A DNA stretch of 47,903 nucleotides. Source: Muribaculaceae bacterium. Lineage in GTDB: Bacteria > Bacteroidota > Bacteroidia > Bacteroidales > Muribaculaceae. Positions 34,432-42,755 of this stretch are shown one piece after another. The stretch spans positions 1 through 47,903 of the forward strand of contig JAIDUH010000152.1 in assembly GCA_029060285.1 (NCBI GenBank), given 5' to 3'. Position 1 is the stretch's first letter. The number at the start of each line of letters is the position of its first letter. The position numbers and the translations under genes are program-made. The notes beneath the pieces were generated by a model, which saw nothing but the letters and a program-made list of their open reading frames with translations, was not told the DNA's origin and made no database searches.

Positions 34432-34849
34432 AGATACCGTTTATGCAAAAACCGAATCTCTACATATGATGGCAGATGGTGTGTCCTTTGCAATCGAGAC
34501 CACTTTGGCTACACGTAGCTACAAGAACCTTGTTCTAAAGGCTCAGAAAAAGGGATATAATGTAAGTTTGCTGTTCTTCTGGCTTAAATCTCCGGAAGTT
34601 GCTTGCAGACGAGTGGCTCATAGAGTAGCGGAAGGAGGACATAATATCCCGATTGAGACAATATTTCGCCGATATTGGCTTGGACTCGAAAACCTTTTCC
34701 GTATATTCATGCCGATAGTGGACAATTGGGCGTTATATGACAATAATAATGAGACGAGTTTGATAGCAGATACAAACGGAATTACAAACCATCCTGTTTA
34801 TTCACAAATAATCAACTCTATATGTCAAAGGAAGAACAATTGGAAATGA
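34415..34849 (+). pseudogene. Zeta-toxin-family kinase, N-terminally truncated
   Basis: A 144-residue ORF whose body matches the zeta toxin / predicted ABC-type ATPase family common in Bacteroidales: DGVSFAIETTLATRSY, KKGYNVSLLFFWLKSPEVACRRVAHRVAEGGHNIP, RRYWLGLENLFRIFMPIVDNWALYDN. The family's N-terminal P-loop (AGxNGAGKTT) is missing. The first 20 residues here (MRDALADTVYAKTESLHMM) do not fit it; MM at 34466 is an alternative start. Without the Walker A it should not bind ATP, so it is probably a relic. Its companion gene overlaps the 3' end by 28 nt. Confidence 0.75.
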
Positions 34850-35004
34850 GGGAAATCCTCAATAAGGCCCTCCAGGATTCTTATCATAAGATGATCGACC
34901 TTAAAAAGAAATTGGGTCAGACGGTCATCATTGCCGATAAGAATGGAATGCCCATCGAAGTTTCTGCTGAAGAAGCTGAGAGAATTGCTCATGCGCGGTC
35001 ATAA
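34822..35004 (+). CDS. Small charged protein downstream of zeta-like gene (possible antitoxin or companion)
   Basis: A 60-residue helical, charged protein (MSKEEQLEMREILNKALQDSYHKMIDLKKKLGQ) with a compact C-terminal motif TVIIADKNGMPIEVSAEEAERIA. It overlaps the truncated zeta-like ORF by 28 nt, which suggests an original two-gene unit. A role as its antitoxin or accessory factor is inference from position only. Confidence 0.65.
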   Translation: MSKEEQLEMREILNKALQDSYHKMIDLKKKLGQTVIIADKNGMPIEVSAEEAERIAHARS

Positions 35005-35354
35005 TATCTGCAATAGCTGAATCTTTTTTCAACCTTGGCATATCTGTAGAAGCCTCACGCAAAGTACGCAAAGGTTTTTACAACGATTAACGAACAATTT
35101 TTGTTTTGCGTCGCAGTTGAAGCAAGTACGCTGAGATTACGGGCTGCTGCGCATCGCCCGGAACTCGCAGAGAAATAGCGCAGTTCATGCGCTAAAGAAT
35201 TACGAATCAACATTAAATAATAAGCAACACTTAAATTTCTGATTTTTTTACTGTTTACTTTCGTAATGCTTTTGGTATATACTTTCACAAGGCTAATCTA
35301 ACTCTCAATTTTGCGGGTTAGACGAAGTCTTATAGTTAAACTAAAAAAGTTATT
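35005..35354. other. Non-coding stretch before the secreted-protein gene
   Basis: No supported gene. A segment CTGTTTACTTTCGTAATGCT (35251-35270) resembles CTGTTTACTTTTAAATTGCT at 36502-36521, another sign that intergenic pieces were duplicated in this region. The 77-residue minus ORF 35055..35288 has no recognisable feature. Confidence 0.5.
35283..35313 (+). promoter_or_regulatory. Promoter of the 123-residue secreted protein
   Basis: TTTC, a 19-nt spacer, then CAATTTTG: one mismatch in each element of the Bacteroidetes consensus, about 40 nt before the start codon. Confidence 0.5.
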
Positions 35355-35726
35355 ATGAAAAAGATTCTCATTATGGCGGCTGTGCTTCTCTGTGCCGGGA
35401 CCGCTTTCGCTGTCGAGCCAATGGCAAACGATGGCTCTGTACTGCTTGCTCAGTACAATAGTAACGAACAGGTAGTAAGAGCTTACTATCCCTACAACGG
35501 ACAGTTGGCTTCAATAAAGATCAAGATCAGAGGAAGCCATGTAGTAGCCTACTCCACAGGCAAAGACTATATTGGCAATGAAGAGTGGCGCATGGTTCAG
35601 ACTCCTGCCGGCATCACGCATACGGATTCCACGTTTGACGGACAATTAGCACGTGAGTTCAACAACAAGGCAACGCTTAATATCAGCGACGGCTACCACC
35701 AATCTCGTATTACCGTTTATTTCTAA
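35355..35726 (+). CDS. Small secreted protein, unknown function
   Basis: A 123-residue protein with a clear signal peptide (MKKILIMAAVLLCAGTAFA). The mature part is rich in beta-prone segments (QVVRAYYPYNGQLASIKIKIRG, ATLNISDGYHQSRITVYF) and lacks cysteines, suggesting a small periplasmic or surface beta-sandwich. No family recognised. It is flanked by repeat units on both sides (U1 at 34100-34322, tandem array from 35733) together with the zeta-like relic. Confidence 0.75.
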   Translation: MKKILIMAAVLLCAGTAFAVEPMANDGSVLLAQYNSNEQVVRAYYPYNGQLASIKIKIRGSHVVAYSTGKDYIGNEEWRMVQTPAGITHTDSTFDGQLAREFNNKATLNISDGYHQSRITVYF

Positions 35727-35779
35727 AATATAATTTCTGTGAATATCTGTCAGTTCTGCGCTGGAATTAGTTCTGGGCA

Positions 35780-35913
35780 CACGGCTCTTTCATTTAGCGT
35801 CTCTCTTCCAAAAGCACATGATTGTGGTGCGAACGCAGTGAGCACATTCCTCCCCCCCTGCGGTCTCATCGTGATGTGACCATCGGAAAGATATCATAAA
35901 TGAAAGAGCCGTG
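35780..35913 (+). mobile_element. MITE-like element, copy 2 (134 bp)
   Basis: Terminal inverted repeats CACGGCTCTTTCATTTA / TAAATGAAAGAGCCGTG, flanked by TTCTGGGCA (35771-35779) and TTCTTGGCA (35914-35922). Inner arms (CTCTTCCAA and TCGGAAAGA) extend the pairing, so the whole element can fold as one long hairpin. Non-coding. Confidence 0.88.
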
Positions 35914-36061
35914 TTCTTGGCATAAAAACTCAGTTCGGGAATTGGAACAATGGAGTCTTAGGCGCTGATCTCTCTTTCAGAGTCGCAGAACTTTCAGATG
36001 ATCTCAGATTTATTATTTCTGAGAATATCCGGCAGTTCTGTGCTGGAATTAGATCTGGGCA

Positions 36062-36199
36062 CACGGCTCTTTCATTTAGCGTCTCTCTTCCAAAAGAACA
36101 TGATTGTGGTGCGAACGCAGTGAGCACATTCCTCCCCACCCCCATGCGGTCTCATCGTGATGTGACCATCTGAAAGATATCATAAATGAAAGAGCCGTG
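36062..36199 (+). mobile_element. MITE-like element, copy 3 (138 bp)
   Basis: Same terminal repeats as copies 1 and 2; flanks ATCTGGGCA (36053-36061) and TTCTGGGCA (36200-36208) are the best-preserved target duplication. The empty counterpart lies at 36342-36350. Confidence 0.9.
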
Positions 36200-36450
36200 T
36201 TCTGGGCATAACAAACTTAGTTCGGGAATAGGAACTATCGAGGCATCAGGCTCAGATCTCTCTTTCAGAGTCGCAGAACTTTCAGATTAGCTCAGATTTA
36301 TTATTTCTGTGAATATCTGTTAGTTCTAGCGCTGGAATTAGATCTGGGCATAACAAGTTCTTTTCGGATTTTGGGAATTTTGGAAGCTTAGGCACTGATC
36401 TCTCTTTCAGAGGCGCAGAACTTTCATATTAGCTCAGAACTTTATTTTGA

Positions 36451-36947
36451 GAGTTTGGATTTGAATCGGTACAACTCCAACACTGAAAATTGACATCTTT
36501 TCTGTTTACTTTTAAATTGCTTCCGGTATTAAATTTCGGAGGAGTGATGAAAGAATTTAGAAAATAGGAAAATTATGGACTCCGGATAAAAATTTAATCA
36601 CTAAGTGAGCAAGTTTGACGAAAAATTATTATCTTTGCGATTGCTAAGGCACATACTCGCGTGTAGCCGAAGCGGACATAATGATGATGAGCGTCAAACT
36701 CTCGGCAATCTGACATTGAGAATCTGGACAATTTTCAAGTATACGCAGAAAGCAAGTGATGACGCTCACGCCCGACGTATATATCTCAGTTTTTGTAGAC
36801 TGCCATATATGCCAAAAGCGTGAGCTTTTTCTTGTTACTCGTATACAGGCAGTCCAGAGCCCTCAGTGTGGTGACAAAGCATAGAGCTCGCGCTTATTTG
36901 ATTCATCATCGTAATAATATCAACCGACAATTTAAATTTAAAACTAA
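36451..36947 (+). other. Non-coding, structured region with a promoter (candidate RNA)
   Basis: A -7 box TATCTTTG (36630-36637) is followed by GATTGCTAAGGCACA, as at 34387. The next 190 nt contain GAGCGTCA (36689-36696) pairing with TGACGCTC (36760-36767), GGCACA/TGTAGCC (36648-36668), and AAAAGC-GTGA-GCTTTT (36814-36829) with a GNRA loop and trailing T-run. The ORF 36605..36823 reads through the promoter and has no family, so a structured RNA or a relic is more likely than a protein. A small Shine-Dalgarno-preceded ORF of six codons (36547-36567) is also present, significance unknown. Confidence 0.4.
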
Positions 36948-37547
36948 ATGGCAAGAGTAGTAATTGATCCTAAAGTTACCCAAGATGAATATTACAACAA
37001 AAATATTTCGCGATTCGAGGGATTAGATGGCAATAAACCATTTAAGCCAGATATTAAACATAAATTATACTCATATTGGTTCCCTTCTAACGAAAGATTT
37101 TTTTTACATCCTTTTAAATTCGGAAAATATAGTTTCGAAAATGGGTATGTTTTTGATTCCTTGCGTTTTGTCAACTATTCCTCTAATGAAATGCTCTTAG
37201 TTCCCATTGACTATTTAGTGCGAAATGGTATTAAAAAATCTCGACATTGTTCCACAGATCAAATGGAAGATAGAATTTTTACCAGTCAGATTCATACTCA
37301 TTTAAATTCTGTATATAAAAATGCAGTTCCTTATATTTCAATTAAAGAAATTTTAAATGAAGCAGTCAAAATAATTGGCAATAAGCATATTTACTTTGAA
37401 TACCACGCTGGCCATTATTTGAATGACAGTTCCAAAACCTATGATGAATGCCAAAGATGTAGACAAACATTTGAAGATTCCTTTAATAATGTTTATAATA
37501 AATGCCGAAAAGACATTTGTGAATGTATGTTTGCACATATCAAATAA
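36948..37547 (+). CDS. Unknown protein with cysteine-rich tail
   Basis: A 199-residue protein, AT-rich codons, no signal peptide or membrane helix. The only notable motif is at the C-terminus, CQRC-x15-C-x4-C-x-C (from about residue 168), which could bind zinc or a cluster. An HYLND/HAGHY histidine-rich stretch precedes it. No family recognised. Plus-strand neighbours are the DUF1848 gene 97 nt downstream and the structured region upstream. Confidence 0.65.
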   Translation: MARVVIDPKVTQDEYYNKNISRFEGLDGNKPFKPDIKHKLYSYWFPSNERFFLHPFKFGKYSFENGYVFDSLRFVNYSSNEMLLVPIDYLVRNGIKKSRHCSTDQMEDRIFTSQIHTHLNSVYKNAVPYISIKEILNEAVKIIGNKHIYFEYHAGHYLNDSSKTYDECQRCRQTFEDSFNNVYNKCRKDICECMFAHIK

Positions 37548-37644
37548 TTGGGAGCATAGTTTTTATGTAAGATAATGAAATATAAATTGTCTAAGTTTAA
37601 TTTTTATGCCATTATCTCTGTAAATCATTACTTTCGAAACTTAA

Positions 37645-38730
37645 ATGGATAATAAAACAAGAATAATCACCGACGAAGGAATTAACGTGGAGGCGCAGAC
37701 TCCGATCATCGTGTCTGCAAGTCGTTCTACGGATATTCCTGCATTCTATGCGGACTGGTTTTTTGAACGATTGAAACGAGGATATTCCGTTTGGACAAAT
37801 CCTTTCAATGGAGCTCCTCTGTATGTTTCATATCAGAATACGCAGTTCATTGTATTTTGGTCGAAAAACCCACGACCTCTTCTTGATAAACTTGATTATC
37901 TAAAAGAAAAGAACATCGGTTGCTATATCCAGTATACCCTCAATGACTATGAGAAAGAGGGATTGGAAAAAGGTGTTCCACCTTTGACTCAACGTATAGA
38001 AACCTTTAAACTTCTTGTTGAGAAGTTAGGAAAGGGGCGCGTCATTTGGAGATTTGATCCAATGATACTAACTGACAAGATTAGTATAGAAGATCTATTA
38101 AATACGGTTAGTAAAATTGGCGACGAGCTCAAAGATTATACAGAGAAACTCGTCTTCAGTTTCGCTGACATAGAGTCATACCGTAAAGTAAAGGCCAACC
38201 TTGACAAAAACGGTATCAACTATCGTGAATGGGATGAGCAGAGCATGAATGAATTCGCTTCCAGACTATCAACTATTAATAGGGAACGCGAATGGAATTT
38301 CCAACTTGCCACTTGCGGAGAAAAGATAGACATCGAGCAGTATGGTATTGAACATAACCGTTGCGTTGATGATGACTTGATGATTCGATTCGGCTATAAG
38401 AATAAAATCTTAATGGATTTTCTTAAGGTAGATGTTAAACAGATAGAGCAAAGGCCAATGTCTCTGTTTGACGATTTTGAGGAAGCACCACAGATCCCGG
38501 AAAATGCAATCATGCTCAATGCGTCGACATACGCGGTTAAGAAAAGAAACAACAAGGACAAAGGTCAACGCCAATATTGCGGGTGCATAGTCAGCAAGGA
38601 CATCGGCCAGTACAACACATGTCCTCACCTCTGCGAGTACTGCTATGCCAATACAAGCAAAGAGGCGGCGGTTGCCAATTGGAATAGACATAAATTGAAC
38701 CCTAACGGAGAAAAAATTATTGGGATATGA
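37645..38730 (+). CDS. DUF1848 family protein with C-terminal Cys cluster
   Basis: A 361-residue protein of the DUF1848 type. The start IIVSASRSTDIPAFYADWFFERLKRGY and WTNPFNGAPLYVSYQNTQFIVFWSKNP, WRFDPMILTD and LVFSFADIESYRKV fit the family, which has a TIM-barrel-like, radical-SAM-related fold. The C-terminus holds CGCIVSKDIGQYNTCPHLCEYCYANTSK, a cysteine cluster suited to an Fe-S centre (CxxLCxYC). Biochemical role is unknown for the family. Its stop overlaps the next start (ATGA). A decayed second copy of its C-terminal end follows the next gene, at 39586-39648. Confidence 0.88.
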   Translation: MDNKTRIITDEGINVEAQTPIIVSASRSTDIPAFYADWFFERLKRGYSVWTNPFNGAPLYVSYQNTQFIVFWSKNPRPLLDKLDYLKEKNIGCYIQYTLNDYEKEGLEKGVPPLTQRIETFKLLVEKLGKGRVIWRFDPMILTDKISIEDLLNTVSKIGDELKDYTEKLVFSFADIESYRKVKANLDKNGINYREWDEQSMNEFASRLSTINREREWNFQLATCGEKIDIEQYGIEHNRCVDDDLMIRFGYKNKILMDFLKVDVKQIEQRPMSLFDDFEEAPQIPENAIMLNASTYAVKKRNNKDKGQRQYCGCIVSKDIGQYNTCPHLCEYCYANTSKEAAVANWNRHKLNPNGEKIIGI

Positions 38731-39587
38731 TCGTCAATACAAGGTACATAACACCCATTAGAGATTGGGTAACTGAGCGTCAAGGCAAGGAACAAGCAGA
38801 TTATTATGTAGCGCCCCTGTTTGATTTTCCTAAATTCGGAATAGAACTTGAAGACTTGTTTTTGTTATTTAACAAAAGCACCCAGAAATTACAATTATGG
38901 GGTATGCCTAAAAACATAGGAAATCCCGACCATTCTTCTCGAGACATCCAATATACCGAAATCATTAAGGGATTGAAATATAAGTCTGCTTTCCGTATCC
39001 TACCGTATGAATTCGATGATATATCCATCTTGATTGATGATAGTTTAAATCTTACATCATTTATCATTGAGAATGAATCAAGAGCAGCATTATGGATTTC
39101 ATGTCCAACCATTCAAAAATATGAAAAATGGTTTGATGATGTCCAAGACGTAGAATATGGGAAATATCTTGTTTCGGAGCATGGCGAATCTTTCTTATTG
39201 GATAGATTCGGTCAAATTTACAGTTCACTGGGAACACTGCGTTTTCAGCGAATGATTGATGAAGATGCTTTTATAGTGGAATCCAGCGAGGGACTGAGTA
39301 TCAGAAATGGTAAAGGAGATATATTGATTTCAAAAATTGTGCCCCGCTTTGAAAGACTAACAGATAGGACTCACTATTTATCTTGTAAAGACGGCCAATA
39401 TTCCATACATGACTGCAATGGAAAAATGATCTCAGGACCCTATGATAAGATCCTGAATCATAACGACCGATACATTACTGCCAAGCGAGATAATCAGTTC
39501 TTTCTTCTTGACCTCACAGGGAAAAACCTTTTGGAGTCTTTAGAGTTTAGAACTATAACTCGTGCCTTCTGGAGAGGATTACCTTAA
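38727..39587 (+). CDS. Unknown protein coupled to DUF1848
   Basis: A 286-residue soluble protein starting inside the DUF1848 stop (ATGA overlap). The second half shows beta-strand repeats of the WG type (SEHGESFLLDRFGQIYSSLG, SIRNGKGDILISKIVP, KDGQYSIHDCNGKMISGPYDKIL), spaced roughly 20-40 residues, suggesting a propeller or beta-hairpin repeat domain. No enzyme motif found. It lies between the intact DUF1848 gene and a remnant of a DUF1848 C-terminus, so it may have been inserted next to or within a duplicated gene. Confidence 0.7.
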   Translation: MIVNTRYITPIRDWVTERQGKEQADYYVAPLFDFPKFGIELEDLFLLFNKSTQKLQLWGMPKNIGNPDHSSRDIQYTEIIKGLKYKSAFRILPYEFDDISILIDDSLNLTSFIIENESRAALWISCPTIQKYEKWFDDVQDVEYGKYLVSEHGESFLLDRFGQIYSSLGTLRFQRMIDEDAFIVESSEGLSIRNGKGDILISKIVPRFERLTDRTHYLSCKDGQYSIHDCNGKMISGPYDKILNHNDRYITAKRDNQFFLLDLTGKNLLESLEFRTITRAFWRGLP

Positions 39588-39648
39588 GCCACTCCTCGGT
39601 GAATATTGCTACGCCAATACCTTCAAAAAAGCGGACGTAGCCAAGTAG
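39586..39648 (+). pseudogene. Remnant of a second DUF1848 C-terminus
   Basis: Directly after the upstream stop codon, one frame reads KPLLGEYCYANTFKKADVAK and then stops. This lines up with PHLCEYCYANTSKEAAVANW at the end of the intact DUF1848 protein. Two of the cluster cysteines are lost. The fragment is too short for the ORF track and is clearly non-functional. Confidence 0.75.
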
Positions 39649-39698
39649 CATACCGTTAAAGACACAAGTGAACACGAACTGCGAAAAAACATCGAATA

Positions 39699-42359
39699 AT
39701 GACATATCAAGAAAGGATTTCATCTATACAGAATCTTTCCATGGATGAGATTATCACGAACTGTAAAGCTCATATTCCTGAAAACCACAGGAGGCATCCT
39801 TACTATCATCCTGAGCTTAATCACGGCCTTGACTTACTTAATAGTGAGGAAGCCTTGGATTGCTATATGGGAGCATACGGTGAGATGCACAAAGTTAAAT
39901 GCAGGGCGGCCATTCAAAATATTCCATTTCCGCCATCTGGAGCAAATCCAATTTCGTTAGCATTGGAAATATACGATTGGGGATGCGGTCAAGGAATCGG
40001 ATCCATCTGTCTTATTGACTTCCTTAAGCAACGGGATTTAACTAAATGGCTAAAAAAGGTGACTCTTATAGAGCCATCGAATCCAGCATTAAACCGAGCC
40101 TTGCTTAACGTAAGCAACGCTACAAATAACAGGGTCAGAATTAACAAAATCAACTCCTATCTTCCTTCTAAATCATCAAATCCTGAGATCAGCATCCATT
40201 TTGAGCATCACTATGTGTTCCATATCTTCTCTAATATTCTTGATGTGGAACAAATTGAATTGTCGAAATTAGCAAGAATGCTTGCTATTCCTGGCCACAC
40301 ACACTATATACTTTGTATGGGCCCGATGAACGCCAATTCTTTTAGAATTGACAGATTTGCTGAAATGTTCAACCCATACGAGTATTTCTCAAATATTTCC
40401 AACCCCAACTACAGTCAAACCACCGACACAAATCACAGGTTTGGGTGTAAAACGAAATCCTTCATTTATCAGGGACATTCTTTGGATTTCAGCCACTATG
40501 ATCCAAACGAAATTGCAGGCAGACCCATTTACAATGATTATGATGTTAACCTTCAGATAGAAAACGGTCTTATGTCATATGGCAAGGCTTGGGTTTACTA
40601 TAGATTACAAAACATACTTGCGCCCAATGACCTAATATATCTTGACCCTGACATAAATGGAGCTAAACCAGATTTCATATTAGTGAGACCTAATATCGGA
40701 GTTATGATTATATCTATATTTGAAGAAAATCTGTCGAATTGTAAATATGATTCTGATAAGAAGGATCTCATCGTCAATAACGTAAATGGTAATCAAGATC
40801 CTAAAGAACTTCAGTCTCCTTTGGACGCACTGTCTTATTACCAGAGCTTGATTATTGAGAACGTTAAGGAACTTACAGATGCCATTATTGACAACAATAG
40901 AAACCTCGGTCTCATTAAAAAAGTGCTTATTTGCACTAATGGATCTACTAATCAAGCGAAAGAACTTTTCGCAAATCCTAATTATTCCGTTATCTTGGGA
41001 AATGAATTCATATCAGATGAAAACATCTCAAAGTCATTGTTTAATATCTCAAATTTTTATTATCATTCTCCAATCTTCGACGATACTGTTCTAAATCGAC
41101 TTAAACGAGACTTATCGCCGAAATGGCATTCATATAGGGAAGGATTTAATGTAACACTGACAAGAGAACAAGCAGAATTAGCAATAAGCATAGAAGGTGC
41201 CCAACGTAAAATAAGTGGAGTTGTCGGCTCGGGAAAGACTCAGGTACTTGCCACTAGAGCTGTTAACGCGCAAGTCCGTACCGGAGGCGATGTTCTAATA
41301 CTAACATTCAATATAACATTGGCTAACTATCTGAGAATGCGTCTCTCGCACATAAGGGCAGACTTTCCATGGGATAAGATTCACATTGATTATTATCATC
41401 GTTTTTTTAGGAAGTATGCATCCGTCAATAATAGACATGTTCATTTTGGATCATACAATAATGAAGATTTCTTTGAAGATGCTTCCTCCAAATATCAGAA
41501 ATTTGATGCAATATTCATTGATGAGGTTCAAGATTTTGAAACACCTTGGTTAAAAGTGCTCATGAAGCATTTTCTTAAGGATAATGGTGAGTTTGTCGTA
41601 TTCGGAGATCCGAAACAAAACATATATAATAGGCCAATCGATAACAATGGAGATATAAAGTTAGGAGTAATTCGCTCAGAATGGAATCATTCGTTGGACA
41701 GAAGTATGAGATTAAAGAATCCTGCACTTTCAGAATTAGCAGTAAAATTTCAAGAGACATTCTACGGCAGTACTGATATGACAGGCCATCCGTATAATGC
41801 GGCTCATCAAAATGAATTCCAATTCAATATTATGAAATACGAGCAGATCGACGCAATAGACACATCTGAAGATATTGCTGAAAGAGTATATAATATCTGC
41901 AAAACATTCATTGATGAGAACGATCTCAATGTGTCCGAAGTAGCAATCATAGGCCCCCAGAGCGAGATTCTCCGCAAGATAGAATATCTCTACCGCATGC
42001 AAACAAGAGAGCGAACAACAGTGACATTCGTTCGAAAAGAGGGTATTGATCGGATTTCCCGTCAAACTTCACAGGCATCATATGGATACAAGCAAGACCT
42101 TGACAGATTGGAGAAAGTCAATAAGAATCGTTTTACGATGCAGACTCGGCATCTCAAACTTTCAACTATTCAAAGTTTCAAGGGATGGGAAGCTAAAACC
42201 ATCATTTGTATCATTCAAGAAGATAGTGATAATGATGATAACTTAAGGATGTCACCCCAACTTGTTTATACAGGCATAACAAGAGCACAAGAGAACTTGT
42301 TTGTTATAAATATTGGCAATAATGCTTACGATGAATTCTTCAAAATAAATCTGCAATAA
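39699..42359 (+). CDS. Methyltransferase-like / NERD-like / UvrD-type helicase fusion
   Basis: An 886-residue three-part protein. Residues about 85-210 look like a class I methyltransferase: YDWGCGQGIGS (SAM glycine loop), TLIEPS (acidic residue) and FSNILDV. Residues about 300-400 resemble a NERD nuclease (KPDFILVRPNIGVMIISIFEE, then SPLDALSYYQSL), but the usual E-x-K catalytic pair reads S and F, so it may be inactive. Residues 485-886 are an SF1A helicase: GVVGSGKT (Walker A, 507), FIDEVQD (607), FGDPKQNIY (635), STIQSFKGWE (V), YTGITRAQENL (VI). It is followed after 1 nt by a TerB-like gene. Likely nucleic-acid defence or repair (inference). Confidence 0.82.
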   Translation: MTYQERISSIQNLSMDEIITNCKAHIPENHRRHPYYHPELNHGLDLLNSEEALDCYMGAYGEMHKVKCRAAIQNIPFPPSGANPISLALEIYDWGCGQGIGSICLIDFLKQRDLTKWLKKVTLIEPSNPALNRALLNVSNATNNRVRINKINSYLPSKSSNPEISIHFEHHYVFHIFSNILDVEQIELSKLARMLAIPGHTHYILCMGPMNANSFRIDRFAEMFNPYEYFSNISNPNYSQTTDTNHRFGCKTKSFIYQGHSLDFSHYDPNEIAGRPIYNDYDVNLQIENGLMSYGKAWVYYRLQNILAPNDLIYLDPDINGAKPDFILVRPNIGVMIISIFEENLSNCKYDSDKKDLIVNNVNGNQDPKELQSPLDALSYYQSLIIENVKELTDAIIDNNRNLGLIKKVLICTNGSTNQAKELFANPNYSVILGNEFISDENISKSLFNISNFYYHSPIFDDTVLNRLKRDLSPKWHSYREGFNVTLTREQAELAISIEGAQRKISGVVGSGKTQVLATRAVNAQVRTGGDVLILTFNITLANYLRMRLSHIRADFPWDKIHIDYYHRFFRKYASVNNRHVHFGSYNNEDFFEDASSKYQKFDAIFIDEVQDFETPWLKVLMKHFLKDNGEFVVFGDPKQNIYNRPIDNNGDIKLGVIRSEWNHSLDRSMRLKNPALSELAVKFQETFYGSTDMTGHPYNAAHQNEFQFNIMKYEQIDAIDTSEDIAERVYNICKTFIDENDLNVSEVAIIGPQSEILRKIEYLYRMQTRERTTVTFVRKEGIDRISRQTSQASYGYKQDLDRLEKVNKNRFTMQTRHLKLSTIQSFKGWEAKTIICIIQEDSDNDDNLRMSPQLVYTGITRAQENLFVINIGNNAYDEFFKINLQ

Positions 42360-42360
42360 T

Positions 42361-42672
42361 ATGGAAAAACCAACATATACAAAGAAACAGCAATACGCAA
42401 TAATCTATATTTTGATACAGATTATGGAAGCGGATGGAATAATTGACCCTGGTGAGGTTAAATTTCTCAATAGCATTCTGACTGATTTCAACATATCGGA
42501 ATCAGAGTTAGAAATAATAGGTTCTTTTGAAATACATCAGAGCTGTGCATTTCTAAGCGATATGACTGATGCCAACAAAGATTATGCCCGATCACTTTTT
42601 ATTGGTATGGCAGAATCAGACGGATATTCCGATCCACGTGAGTTAAAGATAATCGAATCTATTAAGTTCTGA
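42361..42672 (+). CDS. TerB-like (tellurite resistance/DjlA-N) small protein
   Basis: A 103-residue all-helical protein with IMEADGIIDPGEVKFLNSIL and a second half AESDGYSDPRELKIIESI. This is the acidic D-G-x-[IY]-x-[DP]-x-E pattern seen twice in TerB-like domains, which bind metal and appear in stress and phage-defence clusters. It starts 1 nt after the helicase stop, so the pair is translationally coupled. Confidence 0.78.
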   Translation: MEKPTYTKKQQYAIIYILIQIMEADGIIDPGEVKFLNSILTDFNISESELEIIGSFEIHQSCAFLSDMTDANKDYARSLFIGMAESDGYSDPRELKIIESIKF

Positions 42673-42755
42673 TAGCAATATAAACTTCGAAAAAACTTCA
42701 ATAAATTAAGTAATTACGACTAAAATTTGAACCACATTTACATTATAGTTACCTT

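Larger units (their letters stand above)
35733..36450 (+). repeat. Tandem array of three roughly 285-bp repeat units (U2-U4)
   Basis: Units begin near 35733, 36012 and 36300 with TTTCTGTGAATATCTGT-like sequence, continue CTGGAATTAG(A/T)TCTGGGCA, and end GATCTCTCTTTCAGAG...CGCAGAACTTTCA...AGCTCAGA. Spacing between matching points is 282 and 289 bp. U2 and U3 hold a MITE after TCTGGGCA; U4 does not and reads straight through ATCTGGGCATAACAAG. No protein gene is supported; 35930..36145 is a shadow. Confidence 0.9.

Noticed and set aside
35055-35288. 77-residue minus-strand ORF
   Set aside because: No start context or family features; it overlaps the promoter area of the secreted-protein gene.
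35733-36450. CRISPR array
   Set aside because: Repeats are about 285 bp units with hairpin insertions, not short repeats with unique spacers; no cas genes.
36605-36823. 72-residue ORF as a gene
   Set aside because: It begins upstream of and reads across a consensus -7 box and through nested inverted repeats; no start context or recognisable sequence.
37645-38730. DUF1848 gene as spore photoproduct lyase
   Set aside because: The Cys cluster is at the C-terminus rather than in the radical-SAM position typical of that lyase, and the N-terminal motifs fit DUF1848.
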